Translations under genes and position numbers: made by a program
Part shown: positions 55,478 through 64,000 of the stretch, piece after piece
How positions within the stretch are numbered: position 1 is the first letter of the stretch
How the letters are laid out: each line of letters begins with the position of its first letter
The notes under the pieces: generated by a model
Told to the model about the DNA's origin: nothing
Seen by the model: the letters and a program-made list of their open reading frames with translations, nothing else
Databases searched by the model: none
Source: Cupriavidus consociatus
Lineage (GTDB): Bacteria; Pseudomonadota; Gammaproteobacteria; Burkholderiales; Burkholderiaceae
Direction: 5' to 3'
DNA: 64,000 bases
Assembly: GCF_017814975.1 (NCBI RefSeq)
Contig: NZ_JAGIQA010000002.1
Span: 248,001 to 312,000 of the forward strand

Positions 55478-56379
55478 GGATAACCCCCTTTTTCCCGGCT
55501 TCTTGTAGCCACGTTGAAATACGATGGCTTGCGCTAGCGCCAACGATGCGTTCAATCTAGATGGCGGAATTGGAAAGAAAAATCGCCCCTATGGACGAGC
55601 GTTTGGGGTATGCGGCACGACGCCTGCAGGGCAATCGGAATTCGTCAGGACTGGGTCGGAAAAGGATGCCCGGATGCACGATAGCCCGATGCACGGGCCA
55701 CGTCGACGGGAGCTTGCGAATTCCGCAAAGCCTTTATCCGTAAGGCTTTGCGGACCATGGAGGCCACTGTTGCGGGCTCAGGCGCACGCCCCGGGCAGCA
55801 GCAATCCGATCTCAAGAAAGCGGAGCATTTCCGCGCGAAACCGCGAAAGCATGAGCGTCAGATGACTCCGCCGAAAGGATGCTTAGAAAATGAAACATCG
55901 GGGCCATCAAAGCGCCGCCTCTTTTGCTATGCGCCTGCTCCCGCAGAGATGACAACGGTCCGCAGCCACAATGCAAGCGTTCAAGGCGCCAGCCGCTGCG
56001 GCTGCGCCCCGGACCAGCACTCCTCCGCAACCAGCGCCGTTTCCGGGCGCCACGTCGCTGCCAGAGCCGGTGATGAATGCCGATGGCCGGGCCCGGCTGG
56101 CTGACGCAGGATGCCTGATGTTGTCAGGCACTGAGGGCCGGCAGTGATGGCCAGCCGAAGCACACGGCCCGGCAGCTGTTTCAAAGTCGAATCAGCCTGT
56201 ATTGCCCGGTCTGAACGATGGGAGCGGGTGTGGCAAGTGCAACCCGTGCGGGCAGCACGAGCCGCCTCCAGACAGCCTTGTTCAGGGGCATCGGTCGCCA
56301 GCCGCGGCGCGTTGTCGGGCGCCGGCAGCGCGCCGCTTCTTGCGGTGGCTTCCACAGCGCTGCACGAACTCCCTGCGCC
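55478..56379. other. About 900 bases without a supported gene
   Basis: The first part must contain the promoter of the lipoprotein gene (minus strand). Open frames at 55524-55865 and 55748-56104 lack ribosome sites and have an unlikely composition. Two hairpins are present (55723-55753, and GCCTGA-tgttg-TCAGGC at 56113-56129). No gene is claimed, but a non-coding RNA cannot be excluded. Confidence 0.45.
55723..55753. terminator. Orphan strong hairpin
   Basis: CCGCAAAGCC-tttatccgtaa-GGCTTTGCGG forms a perfect 10-bp stem, and loop bases can pair further. It does not follow any recognised gene on either strand. It could terminate an unannotated transcript. Confidence 0.5.
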
Positions 56380-57387
56380 TCACCCCCTGCTTTCCCGCCT
56401 GAACCACGTCGGCGCATGCCCGGTCCAGCGCTGAAACGCCCGGCGAAACGCTTCCTCGCTGGCAAAGCCAAGCTGCTCCGCGATCCTGCCGATCGGCCAG
56501 TTGGTCGTACCCAGGCATTGTTCGGCGTACTCCTGCAGGCTGCGCTCGCGCAGTATCCGGTAACTGCTGCCGTCGGCAGCGAGGCGGCGGCGCAGCGTCG
56601 GTTCGCTCACATCAAAGCGTACCGCCAGTTCAGCGAGCGTCGGCAGCCGCGCGCCGTGTACCAGCGCGGCATGCAGGATGCCGCGCACCTGCTGGCTCAG
56701 AGATACGACCTCGACCGGCGCACCGATCAGCCGGTAAGGAAAGTCTTCCAGGAAGGCATCGAGCTCCGCTGCCTGGCGCACGACCGGCCGGTCGAGCAAC
56801 ACCGCATCGAATTCAAACCCGTAGGTCTGGGCGCCGGACGTCACAGCGGCATGGAACAAGCCAAGGAAAGGCATGGCGTCCTCGCGCCGGGGATGTGCCA
56901 GGTAGACGTGGGTCGGCCGTACCGGCTGGCCAATCAGCCAGCCGAACAGGAGCATGTAGAAAAAGAGCCCGGTCAGGTCCACCAGGCAGGCCGCGGAGCT
57001 CTTGGCACGCCGCAGTGAATCCATCAGGAACCTCGCCCGGCCTTCGCTTTGCACGAGGCTGAGCGAACCGGCGCGCGGGTACAGCATTGCGCAGAAGTCG
57101 GCCGCGCAGGCAATCGCCTCCCTTAGCGTCTGGCTGCTCAACACGCAACGGCACAGCAAGTCCACTTCCTGCTTGCGCATGGGAGGGTGGCCGTTGCCTT
57201 TGGCGACCAGGGCTTCCAGCTGCTCGATCGCGGCGCGATAAAGCGTGGTGAACTGCGCGGGCGGCGCATGCGCGGATGCGCCGGCGGCAGGCGGCACCTC
57301 GACACCCTGCCGCTTCAGTTCGTCCAGCAAACGCTGCACCATGCCGTGCGGAACAGGCACGGGATTCCCCGCAATGTAGGCATTCAT
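56380..57387 (-). CDS. AraC family regulator with arabinose-binding-type sensor domain
   Basis: Regulator of 335 residues. The N-terminal domain (about 20-220) is of the Arabinose_bd/OruR type, and the C-terminal AraC DNA-binding domain has LAVRFDVSEPTLRRRLAADG (helix-turn-helix 1) and IAEQLGFASEEAFRRAFQRW (helix-turn-helix 2), ending in the usual WTGHAPTWFRR. It is divergent from the operon starting at 57664 and is its likely activator. Effector unknown. Confidence 0.9.
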   Translation of the reverse strand: MNAYIAGNPVPVPHGMVQRLLDELKRQGVEVPPAAGASAHAPPAQFTTLYRAAIEQLEALVAKGNGHPPMRKQEVDLLCRCVLSSQTLREAIACAADFCAMLYPRAGSLSLVQSEGRARFLMDSLRRAKSSAACLVDLTGLFFYMLLFGWLIGQPVRPTHVYLAHPRREDAMPFLGLFHAAVTSGAQTYGFEFDAVLLDRPVVRQAAELDAFLEDFPYRLIGAPVEVVSLSQQVRGILHAALVHGARLPTLAELAVRFDVSEPTLRRRLAADGSSYRILRERSLQEYAEQCLGTTNWPIGRIAEQLGFASEEAFRRAFQRWTGHAPTWFRRESRG

Positions 57388-57663
57388 GGTTGCTCGTCCT
57401 GATTGCTTCGGTAGCGATTGTTGATCGTCCGGGTAGGGATGGCGTGCGGCCGGACCTCACATAATCATCCCGGCACTTCCACCCGCGCCGCAAATTGCGC
57501 ACGGCTCTTTGCGCACGGCTCTCGGGCCATGGAGGTTGCCATGCCTTGAACGCCATGCCCATACGGGACAACCCATGAACGTGCATTCCGATCGCCACTC
57601 GCCGACGCCGTCGCCGACATCGCAGCGTTGCTGCACCCTGCCCGCACCGCGCGAGACACAGCC

Positions 57664-58008
57664 ATGATCCACATACTCGATGAAATCGTGCTCCCGCCCG
57701 GGCATCTGCCCACCGTGCTGGACCTGCTGGAAAGCCAGTACCTGCCCGGCGCCGCCGCGAGGGGCCTGGCGCTGCTGGAGCGCTGGGTTTCGCCACCCGT
57801 CGCGCTGGAAGATGCACCCAATACGTTGTGGCTGCTGTGGCAAGTGGCGGATGCGCCGGCCTACTACACCATGCGCGCCAGCATCGACGCCCCGGCCCTC
57901 GCCTTCTGGTCAACAGTCAACACGCTGTGTGATACCCGCCGCCGCCATGTGATGGCCGATGCGACACATGGCCTGTCCCGGCGCGAGGAGCAATGCAATG
58001 CGGCATGA
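57664..58008 (+). CDS. Small hypothetical protein, possible alpha/beta-barrel fold, 114 aa
   Basis: Protein of 114 residues, IHILDEIVLPPGHLPTVLDL at the start and FWSTVNTLCDTRRRHVM near the end. The strand-helix pattern and position before a Dabb-like gene suggest a ferredoxin-like barrel (EthD/NIPSNAP-type), but no signature is certain. Its end overlaps the next gene by 11 bases. First gene of the operon divergent from the AraC regulator. Confidence 0.65.
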   Translation: MIHILDEIVLPPGHLPTVLDLLESQYLPGAAARGLALLERWVSPPVALEDAPNTLWLLWQVADAPAYYTMRASIDAPALAFWSTVNTLCDTRRRHVMADATHGLSRREEQCNAA

Positions 58009-58657
58009 GACAGCGCAGATAAGGATTCACTCCGGCCTCTGCACGGGGACGCGTACACAGGAGCAGGCACTGCTTGCCAGGATCGAAACCCTGCCAGGCC
58101 TGCGCCAGGTTGCGATCGGCCGGAACCTGGCGGGAAGCTGGGGAGCCGGGGACTACACGCTCGACCTGCAATTCGACCCGATGCCAGCCTGCCCGCCCCC
58201 GCACGACGCCGGCCTGGCTGCCGCGCTGAACGGCATGGCCGAGGTGGATCGCGTCGCCTATAGCCCGATCTCGGTCGGACTGCGGGCCCCTCGTTTGCGC
58301 CAGGGAATCTGGCGCACGCTGATGTTCCGGGTCCGGTCCGAAGCACCAGACTGGCAGGTCCGCGGCCTTGAGCAGGACCTGCTGCGCATGCCTGATTACA
58401 TGCCCGGCATCCTCAACTGGCGGCTCGCCCGCGTCTTGTCGCCCAACACATGGACCCACGTCTGGCAGCAGGAGTTCGCCAGCGCGGAAGACCTTCTGGG
58501 CGAATACCTGATGCATCCCTTCCATTGGGGCCGAGTCGACCGATGGTTCGACCCCGAGTTTCCCGAATGGACAGTCCAGGCGATCTCCCATGCCTTCTGC
58601 CCGCTCGCAACCAGCCTGATTGCCAACCACAACCGCAGCGAGGAATACGCGCCATGA
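57998..58657 (+). CDS. Dabb (stress-responsive A/B barrel) domain protein
   Basis: Protein of 219 residues. The C-terminal THVWQQEFASAEDLLGEYLM and HPFHWGRVDRWFDPE match the Dabb pattern; the N-terminal half (RIHSGLCTGTRTQEQALLAR onward) may be a second copy of the same barrel. Such proteins act as small enzymes or binding proteins in several catabolic clusters. ATG 57998 is preceded by GAGGAG. It ends in an ATGA overlap with the SDR gene. Confidence 0.75.
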   Translation: MRHETAQIRIHSGLCTGTRTQEQALLARIETLPGLRQVAIGRNLAGSWGAGDYTLDLQFDPMPACPPPHDAGLAAALNGMAEVDRVAYSPISVGLRAPRLRQGIWRTLMFRVRSEAPDWQVRGLEQDLLRMPDYMPGILNWRLARVLSPNTWTHVWQQEFASAEDLLGEYLMHPFHWGRVDRWFDPEFPEWTVQAISHAFCPLATSLIANHNRSEEYAP

Positions 58658-59532
58658 CCGCACACGGGAAACTGACGGGAAAGATTGCGCTGGTGACCGG
58701 CGCCAGCCGCGGCATCGGCCGCGCCATCGCGCAGCGCTTCGCGGCGGAGGGTGCGCTGGTGGTTGTCACGGCCCGCCGCGCAGGCCATTCAGAGGACGAG
58801 CCCGAGACGCTGGCCGAGACAGTTGGCCAGATCAGGCGACAAGGGGGCCAGGCCATGGCACTGGCGGCGGACCTGGAGGATCCCGCGCAACGCGACAACC
58901 TCGTGGCACTGGCAGCAAGCGCAGCGGGCGGTCTCGATATCCTGGTCAACAATGCCGGCATGGCGGAATACAGCCGCGTCGAGTCGATGCCGCTGGAAGT
59001 CTTCGACAAGACGGTCGAGCACTACCTGCGCATTCCCTTCATGCTCAGCCGTGCGGCGATCCCGCTGATGCGCACACGCGGCGCGGGATGGATCCTGAAC
59101 CTGGGCTCGGTCACCGCGCTGCCGCCCTCACGCCCGTATTCAGACTTTGACCGCGCCGGCGGTGTCACGGCGTATGCCGCGGTCAAGGCTGCGATCAACC
59201 GATTCACCGAAGGCCTCGCCGCGGAACTGGAGCCTGACAATATCGCGGTCAACTCCGTAGCCCCGAGCACGGCGATCCGCACGCCCGGCAGCGAGCGCTA
59301 TATCCCCGACGGCTATCCAACCGAGCCGGTGGAGTACCTGGTGGAAACGGCGCTTGCACTCTGCAGCGTTCCAGCCCGCCTGCGCACCGGCCACATCGCC
59401 CATAGCCTGCACTTCCCCCTGGCGCACGGGCTCAACGTCCGCACGCTCGATGGCCAGGGCACCCTGCCCCCGCCCGAGATCCCGCCGTGGGCACACCCGG
59501 GCTTGAACCACGATGCACTGTCCGCGAGGTAA
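58654..59532 (+). CDS. SDR family oxidoreductase
   Basis: SDR of 292 residues. TGASRGIG is at 15-22, NNAG near 103-106 and YAAVK at Tyr174/Lys178. A long C-terminal part after the core (PDGYPTEPVEYLVETALALC) fits SDRs acting on bulky substrates. It is translationally coupled to the Dabb gene. Probably a dehydrogenation step of the operon's unknown pathway. Confidence 0.87.
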   Translation: MTAHGKLTGKIALVTGASRGIGRAIAQRFAAEGALVVVTARRAGHSEDEPETLAETVGQIRRQGGQAMALAADLEDPAQRDNLVALAASAAGGLDILVNNAGMAEYSRVESMPLEVFDKTVEHYLRIPFMLSRAAIPLMRTRGAGWILNLGSVTALPPSRPYSDFDRAGGVTAYAAVKAAINRFTEGLAAELEPDNIAVNSVAPSTAIRTPGSERYIPDGYPTEPVEYLVETALALCSVPARLRTGHIAHSLHFPLAHGLNVRTLDGQGTLPPPEIPPWAHPGLNHDALSAR

Positions 59533-59548
59533 ACCGATGGAGAAAAGC

Positions 59549-60532
59549 ATGCGCGCTGTCGTCATTGACCGTACCGGCGGACCCGACGTACTCAGGCTTG
59601 CGGACGTCCCGAGGCCGGAACCCGCTCCCGGCGAAATCCTGATCCGCGTCGCTTGCGCCGGCGTGAATCCAGCGGACTGGAAATGCCGCGAAGGCTATCT
59701 GAGTCGCTTCATGCCATACCGCTTCCCGTTCGTGATCGGCTTCGATGCCAGCGGCGTCGTGGCAGCCATGGGCACTGGCGTCAAGGATTTCGTCCCGGGC
59801 CAGCGCGTGTTCGCGCAAACCGAGGTTGGCGCAGGCAAATGGGGCGCCTATGCCGAGTACGTTTCAGTCTCCCGGGATTGCGTGGTCCCGATCCCCGACA
59901 ACCTGGGATTTGCCGAAGCCGCCGCCGTCCCGACGCCGGCGCTGGCGGCCTGGACGGGACTCTTCGACGAAGGCGGCCTCAGGCCTGGTCAGACGGTGCT
60001 GGTGCATGGCGGTGCCGGTGCGGTGGGCACGTTCGCTGTGCAACTGGCAACGGCAGCCGGCGCAACGGTCGCTGCCACCTGCAGTGCCGCTCGCCGCGAC
60101 GAACTGATGGCGCTCGGCTGCGGCCTTGCAATCGACTACCGCGGCGACATCGCTGCCGCCATGCAGGCGTGGGCGCCGGCTGGCGTCGACCTGGTCCTGG
60201 ACGCCGTTGGCTGCGGCACCCTGCCGAACGGCATGGACCTGCTCAGGCCCGGCGGCATCCTTGTCGCCATCCTGACACTCGTCAATGGCGACAACGGGCC
60301 CGATCCGGCCGAAGCCGCGCGGCGCGGCCTGCGCACCGCCGTGGCGTACAGCAAGATGCCCAGCGGCGCGCGGCTGCGCGAGATCGCGTCGCTGATCGCA
60401 AGCGAGCGCTTGCAGCCGCCTCGCATCGAAAGCCTGCCGCTGGAACAGGCGGGACGCGCACTCGACCTGGTCCAGTCGGGCAAGGCGCCAGGCAAGCTGG
60501 TGCTGCGTATCGCCGAGCCGCCCAATACCTGA
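59549..60532 (+). CDS. Zinc-independent alcohol dehydrogenase / quinone oxidoreductase (MDR)
   Basis: Medium-chain reductase of 327 residues. CAGVNPADWKCREG and VIGFDASGVV mark the catalytic domain and HGGAGAVGTFAVQLA the NADPH-binding motif. Zinc ligands are absent, so it is a QOR-type reductase. ATG 59549 is preferred (GGAGA, 6 bases upstream) over the ATG at 59537. It likely reduces an enone or quinone in the pathway. Confidence 0.87.
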   Translation: MRAVVIDRTGGPDVLRLADVPRPEPAPGEILIRVACAGVNPADWKCREGYLSRFMPYRFPFVIGFDASGVVAAMGTGVKDFVPGQRVFAQTEVGAGKWGAYAEYVSVSRDCVVPIPDNLGFAEAAAVPTPALAAWTGLFDEGGLRPGQTVLVHGGAGAVGTFAVQLATAAGATVAATCSAARRDELMALGCGLAIDYRGDIAAAMQAWAPAGVDLVLDAVGCGTLPNGMDLLRPGGILVAILTLVNGDNGPDPAEAARRGLRTAVAYSKMPSGARLREIASLIASERLQPPRIESLPLEQAGRALDLVQSGKAPGKLVLRIAEPPNT

Positions 60533-60610
60533 TCGCAGACGGCCCCAAGCCAGCCCGTCTTCCCGAAGCTGGCGCACGGCCAACACACCATCGAAACCGG
60601 AGGAGACACA

Positions 60611-61993
60611 ATGAAGAGCAAGGCCTTGCTGCTGGGCACGATTGCCGGTGCGGTACTAGCCGCCTCGCAACTGAACGCACCTTCCCTTGCCGCGATGACG
60701 CCCGACGAAGTCAGGCGGCTGGACGGCCCGCTCACGCCCATGGGTGCCGAGCGGTCGGCCAACAAGGACGGCAGCATCCCCGCGTGGAGCGGAAAATGGC
60801 AGTCAGCGCCCGCGGGCCTGAATTTCAGGCCGGGCGATGCCTATCCTGATCCCTACGCTTCGGAACCACCGCTGGCGACGATCACTGCCCAGAACATGGA
60901 CCAGTACCGTGCTCACCTGAGCGACGGGCAGCTCGCCATGTTCAAGCTGTACCCGACGACATACAGGATGGCGATCTATCCGAGTCATCGCGATTTCCGC
61001 TATGGCGATGCCGTCTACAAGGCGATCCAGCACCACGCCCCCCGAACGCAGCTGACGGCGGATGCGAACGGCCTCAAGGACTATCCGCCCACCGCGCCGT
61101 TTCCTGTCCCCAGGAGCGGGCTGGAGCTGATGTGGAATCTTCGCTTTTCTTCGGCCATTGCCGAAGAGTCGGCCGTCTACGACCAGGCGGTCGTGTATCG
61201 CGACGGCAAGATCGCATGGGGCAAGTGGAAATATGACATCTGGTCACCGGTCAACGGCACCGCATTTGAAAAAGGCTCGCCGCTGATCAACCGGACCTTC
61301 GCCCGCGTGGAAACCGAACTGCCTTTGCGCGAACGCGGCAATATCATCGTCTCTCACAATTTTTGGGATCGCGAAGGTTCGGATACGGCCAGAACCTGGC
61401 AATACAATCCCGGCACGCGCCGGGTGCGGCAGGCACCCGAGTTCGGCTTCGACCAGCCGCTGGGTCCGGGCGGCTTCCGTACGGTGGACGACGATCGCCT
61501 GTTCAATGGCTCTGGCGAACGCTACGACTGGAAGATTGTCGGCAAGCGGGAGATCTACATTCCCTACCACAACTACAAGCTGGTCGATCCCGGCGCCAAG
61601 TATGCCGAGCTGCTGGGCCCCAACCATGCGGCCCCGGAGCTGATCCGATACGAACTGCACCGCGTCTGGGTGCTCGAAGCCAGGCTGAAGCAAGGGTTCC
61701 GGCATCAGTACGCGAAGCGTGTCCTGTACCTGGATGAAGACACCTGGATGGCAGTGCTTGCCGACAACTACGATGCCCGCGGCCAGCTGTGGCGTACCAA
61801 TATGCAATCGTCGCTTTACGCCTACGATGTGCGGCGCTATTACCCGGCGGTGGCGTTCTACCACGACCTCACTGCCGGGTCCTATCTGGCGGACCGGCTG
61901 ACCAATGAAGGGAAGCCGGTGCGCCTGAACGGCAGCCCCCAGTTTGGCGAAGCGTATTTTTCCCCGGATTCGATCCGGGGGGCGGGACATTGA
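60611..61993 (+). CDS. DUF1329 family outer-membrane-associated protein
   Basis: Protein of 460 residues with a signal peptide ending SLAA near 28. DUF1329 features include YPSHRDFRYGDAVY, GEPxxx-like W-rich strands and RYELHRVWVLEARLKQGFRHQYAKR in part. Members have a LolB-like fold and usually sit with a DUF1302 protein in clusters for steroids, aromatics or other hydrophobic substrates. No DUF1302 gene is seen here. It is the last plus-strand gene of this operon. Confidence 0.87.
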   Translation: MKSKALLLGTIAGAVLAASQLNAPSLAAMTPDEVRRLDGPLTPMGAERSANKDGSIPAWSGKWQSAPAGLNFRPGDAYPDPYASEPPLATITAQNMDQYRAHLSDGQLAMFKLYPTTYRMAIYPSHRDFRYGDAVYKAIQHHAPRTQLTADANGLKDYPPTAPFPVPRSGLELMWNLRFSSAIAEESAVYDQAVVYRDGKIAWGKWKYDIWSPVNGTAFEKGSPLINRTFARVETELPLRERGNIIVSHNFWDREGSDTARTWQYNPGTRRVRQAPEFGFDQPLGPGGFRTVDDDRLFNGSGERYDWKIVGKREIYIPYHNYKLVDPGAKYAELLGPNHAAPELIRYELHRVWVLEARLKQGFRHQYAKRVLYLDEDTWMAVLADNYDARGQLWRTNMQSSLYAYDVRRYYPAVAFYHDLTAGSYLADRLTNEGKPVRLNGSPQFGEAYFSPDSIRGAGH

Positions 61994-62021
61994 CACCCTT
62001 CCGCTAATCCATGCGTTGCGG

Positions 62022-63308
62022 CTAGCCGTTGACGTCGGCCGCAGCCTCCGGATTTGCTTCGCCGTCCCTGGTCCCGATCAATGCTTTCGGCGCCAGCGGG
62101 ATCAAGGGAAGGATCAGTGCGTACACCACGGTCGTAGCGATCACGCACAGCGTAAAGCCGTGCGCGGCGCCGCTGTGATAGATCCATGAGCCCAACAGAT
62201 CGCCGGCACGCGCCGAGAGCGCGAGCACACCATCGACCAGCATCATCAAGGTTCCTTGCAGGCCTGGTGGACAGGACCGCATCGCAAGATCGAAGTACGC
62301 TGCCGTGGCCAGCCCGCCCATCAGCCCTATCGGTGCCGCCAATACCAGCGCAAGATCCGCCGAGCGAATAAACGCCAGCGGCACCATCTGCGGCACGGCG
62401 ACGATCGTGCCCCACCACAGCAGCTTGTTCAGCGCTACCTTCTTGCATAGCACGCCATACAGCAAGAATGTCGGGATGAACGCGGCGGCGAAGATCCCGT
62501 TGTAGTACGAGTAGACGGAATCCGATGCATGCAGTTCATCGGCCAGGTAGAACTGCAGCGGTGTAGCCGACCCTGGCGCGAAGTTCCACAGAAAGCAGAT
62601 AAGCAGCGCCGGATAGACGGCCTTATGCTTCACCAGCCGCCTGACATTGCCAACAAAATCCGCGCCCCTGGCCTGGGGCTTCTCGTACGTTTGGCCGAAG
62701 ACGGAGGCGGGATTCCAGAGCCCGAACACCGCAATCAGTAAAGTGACCAGCGCCACCAGCAAGAAGGCCTCCTGCGGGGCAAGATGATCGGACACGTATC
62801 CGGAAGCGAACGCTCCCGCTACGACGGGAACCGAGCTGACCACGTTAGACAGAGCGCTCAGGCGCCCGGACATCAGCTTTTCCTGGCCCACCAGCGCGAT
62901 CAACCCCTGATAGGCCGCGGCCGTAAATCGGGACGACAGCATTGCCAGCAGCATCCCGACCACCAGTCCCGTGTATGAGATGCCGGCAAACGCCATCCAG
63001 ATGAATGCCGCCGCGGTGATGGGAGCGAAAATCAGGAAGAAGCCGCGGTCTCGCAATCCCAGCGGATTCCAATGATCGCGCGCGAGTCCAAAGGCAAAGG
63101 CAATGTACACCGGTATTCCGGTAACCAGCCGGAATGTCGAAATCTCCGTCGCCGTCGCGTGCAACTGATTCTTGAGCAGGTACGACGCCTGGATATCAAT
63201 CAGGTAGCCGGCCGGCGTCGCCAGATGGACAAACAGTGTCAGCCAACCGAAATACAGCAGGGTCCGGTGGTTGTCCTCGGGGCCATCGTGATCGGAAGCG
63301 GCCGGCAT
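62022..63308 (-). CDS. MFS transporter
   Basis: Membrane protein of 428 residues with about 12 hydrophobic helices. The first helix, LYFGWLTLFVHLATPAGYLI, and the pairing QASYLLKNQLHATATEIS resemble folate/biopterin transporter-like carriers. The N-terminus is uncertain: ATG 63308 gives MPAASDHDG; an ATG at 63389 is also in frame. It is convergent with the DUF1329 gene (28-base gap) and may serve the same pathway. Cargo unknown. Confidence 0.82.
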   Translation of the reverse strand: MPAASDHDGPEDNHRTLLYFGWLTLFVHLATPAGYLIDIQASYLLKNQLHATATEISTFRLVTGIPVYIAFAFGLARDHWNPLGLRDRGFFLIFAPITAAAFIWMAFAGISYTGLVVGMLLAMLSSRFTAAAYQGLIALVGQEKLMSGRLSALSNVVSSVPVVAGAFASGYVSDHLAPQEAFLLVALVTLLIAVFGLWNPASVFGQTYEKPQARGADFVGNVRRLVKHKAVYPALLICFLWNFAPGSATPLQFYLADELHASDSVYSYYNGIFAAAFIPTFLLYGVLCKKVALNKLLWWGTIVAVPQMVPLAFIRSADLALVLAAPIGLMGGLATAAYFDLAMRSCPPGLQGTLMMLVDGVLALSARAGDLLGSWIYHSGAAHGFTLCVIATTVVYALILPLIPLAPKALIGTRDGEANPEAAADVNG

Positions 63309-63662
63309 CGTCGGAGGCGAAGCGAAAGACTGGAAATTCGATCCTTGCCAGACTGCCGGCGAGGAGCTGAACTGCTCGCAAAGCCACATCTTCAGGCCGC
63401 GTGTCAGCCGGACTCTCCTGATGCGTCTGGGAAAACAGCTCAGCTCCCGGATGGCTTGGAGTCGTCCTTGCCCGCGAGAATAGTGCAATTTTCCTGGCTG
63501 CGGGAAGGATGTTGAGAAGTGCCGCCGGCGGCTCAGCCGAGCCGCCGGACTTGCGTTCCTGACTGCGCGCGCCGAAGCAGCCCACGCCGCCTGATCCATC
63601 TCAAGGAGAATCCGTCGAGAACATCAATGCCTATGGTGCACGTGCCGCCGCTTGCGTGCGCA
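63309..63662. other. Gene-free stretch with promoter and terminator
   Basis: About 350 bases between two minus-strand genes. The in-frame upstream extension of the MFS gene covers part of it but has Arg-rich, non-membrane composition. The strong hairpin at 63525-63548 lies here. No other gene is supported. Confidence 0.45.
63525..63548 (-). terminator. Terminator-like hairpin after the 106-aa gene
   Basis: CCGGCGGCTC-agcc-GAGCCGCCGG is a perfect 10-bp stem with a 4-base loop. On the minus strand it lies about 115 bases after the 106-aa gene and before the MFS gene, and it would separate the two transcripts. Confidence 0.6.
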
Positions 63663-63983
63663 TCAGCGGATCCTGGCAAACCCATCGGCTGCCCACCGGG
63701 CGGCGCTGTCGCGCGTCAGGCGGAAGTCGGGAGGCACCTTGACGGTTGCGATCACTTCACCGAAGGGATCCTCGGCCGTGAGCGTGCCGAAGGGTTCGAA
63801 TTCATCGGGCGTAACGACAAGCTTGACGGTCAACGTTCCGGAATCGGTGTCGATGCGGCACTGCTTGTTGAGTTGAGCGTGCATTTGCTGCTCATGCCGC
63901 CGGATAACTTCCGAGGCAGTCTTGACCAGCGTCTGGTGGGCCGTGGCATCGAGCGGCTTCGGATCGACCTTGTTTCGACCCAT
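63663..63983 (-). CDS. Hypothetical protein, 106 aa
   Basis: Soluble protein of 106 residues, MGRNKVDPKPLDATAHQ to AADGFARIR. The middle is strand-rich (TLTVKLVVTPDEFEPFG, GEVIATVKVPPDF). No signal peptide or recognised domain. The start, ATG 63983, is 17 bases from the window edge, so its upstream context is cut off. Function unknown. Confidence 0.6.
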   Translation of the reverse strand: MGRNKVDPKPLDATAHQTLVKTASEVIRRHEQQMHAQLNKQCRIDTDSGTLTVKLVVTPDEFEPFGTLTAEDPFGEVIATVKVPPDFRLTRDSAARWAADGFARIR

Positions 63984-64000
63984 GGTCCAGGGACCGACAA

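Noticed and set aside
55524..55865. 113-residue frame in the gene-poor stretch
   Set aside because: No ribosome site, no hydrophobic core and Arg/Ser/Pro-rich composition; overlapping frames of similar length exist in the other registers.

Overview
The window is high-GC, densely coded DNA that reads like a Burkholderiaceae chromosome, most plausibly Cupriavidus. This is inferred from four things: periplasmic Bug-type receptors (two here), the box and paa aromatic pathways side by side, several LysR regulators, and small catabolic operons each with its own regulator. No rRNA, tRNA, CRISPR array, complete insertion sequence or phage gene was recognised.

Layout. 1-3485: end of an ATP-dependent DNA ligase, an Lhr-like helicase and a PdeM-type phosphoesterase, the ligase-associated DNA-repair module. 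3470-7248: a convergent SDR gene and a taurine/sulfonate-type ABC importer. 7566-15587: a small unknown gene, a LysR gene and a tightly packed CoA-thioester catabolic operon (DUF35, thiolase, SDR, enoyl-CoA hydratase, Bug receptor, thioesterase, CoA-transferase, nitroreductase) of unknown substrate. 15618-19888: a LysR/SDR divergent pair and an EF-G-like GTPase with an atypical G4 motif.

19924-30083: the phenylacetate pathway on the minus strand (paaA-B-C-D-E-N-K), followed downstream by a DUF485/ActP-type symporter pair that may import the substrate; a PaaX-type repressor is divergent from paaA across a perfect inverted repeat. 30084-30956 is an AT-richer islet with odd small ORFs. 30957-42000 is the aerobic benzoyl-CoA (box) pathway: boxC-B-A on the minus strand, the boxR regulator, then a DUF4863 protein, boxD, benzoate-CoA ligase and a benzoate-type MFS transporter on the plus strand. 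Five copies of a 12-bp palindromic motif flank boxR and are probable BoxR operators. Benzoate and phenylacetate are thus both handled as CoA thioesters, through epoxidation and hydrolytic ring opening.

42138-50733: a LysR gene, an MFS transporter, an FAD-linked 2-hydroxyacid oxidase, two YcaC-like hydrolases, another LysR gene and a group of small genes including an IF-1 paralogue. 50964-54072: a GntR regulator, mannonate dehydratase and a Bug receptor, a probable hexuronate or sugar-acid unit with two candidate operators. 54200-55477: a modular Gly-rich lipoprotein. 56380-63308: an AraC regulator and a putative catabolic group (two small alpha/beta-barrel-like proteins, SDR, quinone-oxidoreductase-type enzyme, DUF1329 protein, MFS transporter) of unknown substrate. 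The window ends in a small unknown gene.

Highly similar palindromic repeats (core ctctcccgc/gcgggagag) recur near 7.5, 22.0 and 32.3 kb, including inside the paa and box gene strings.
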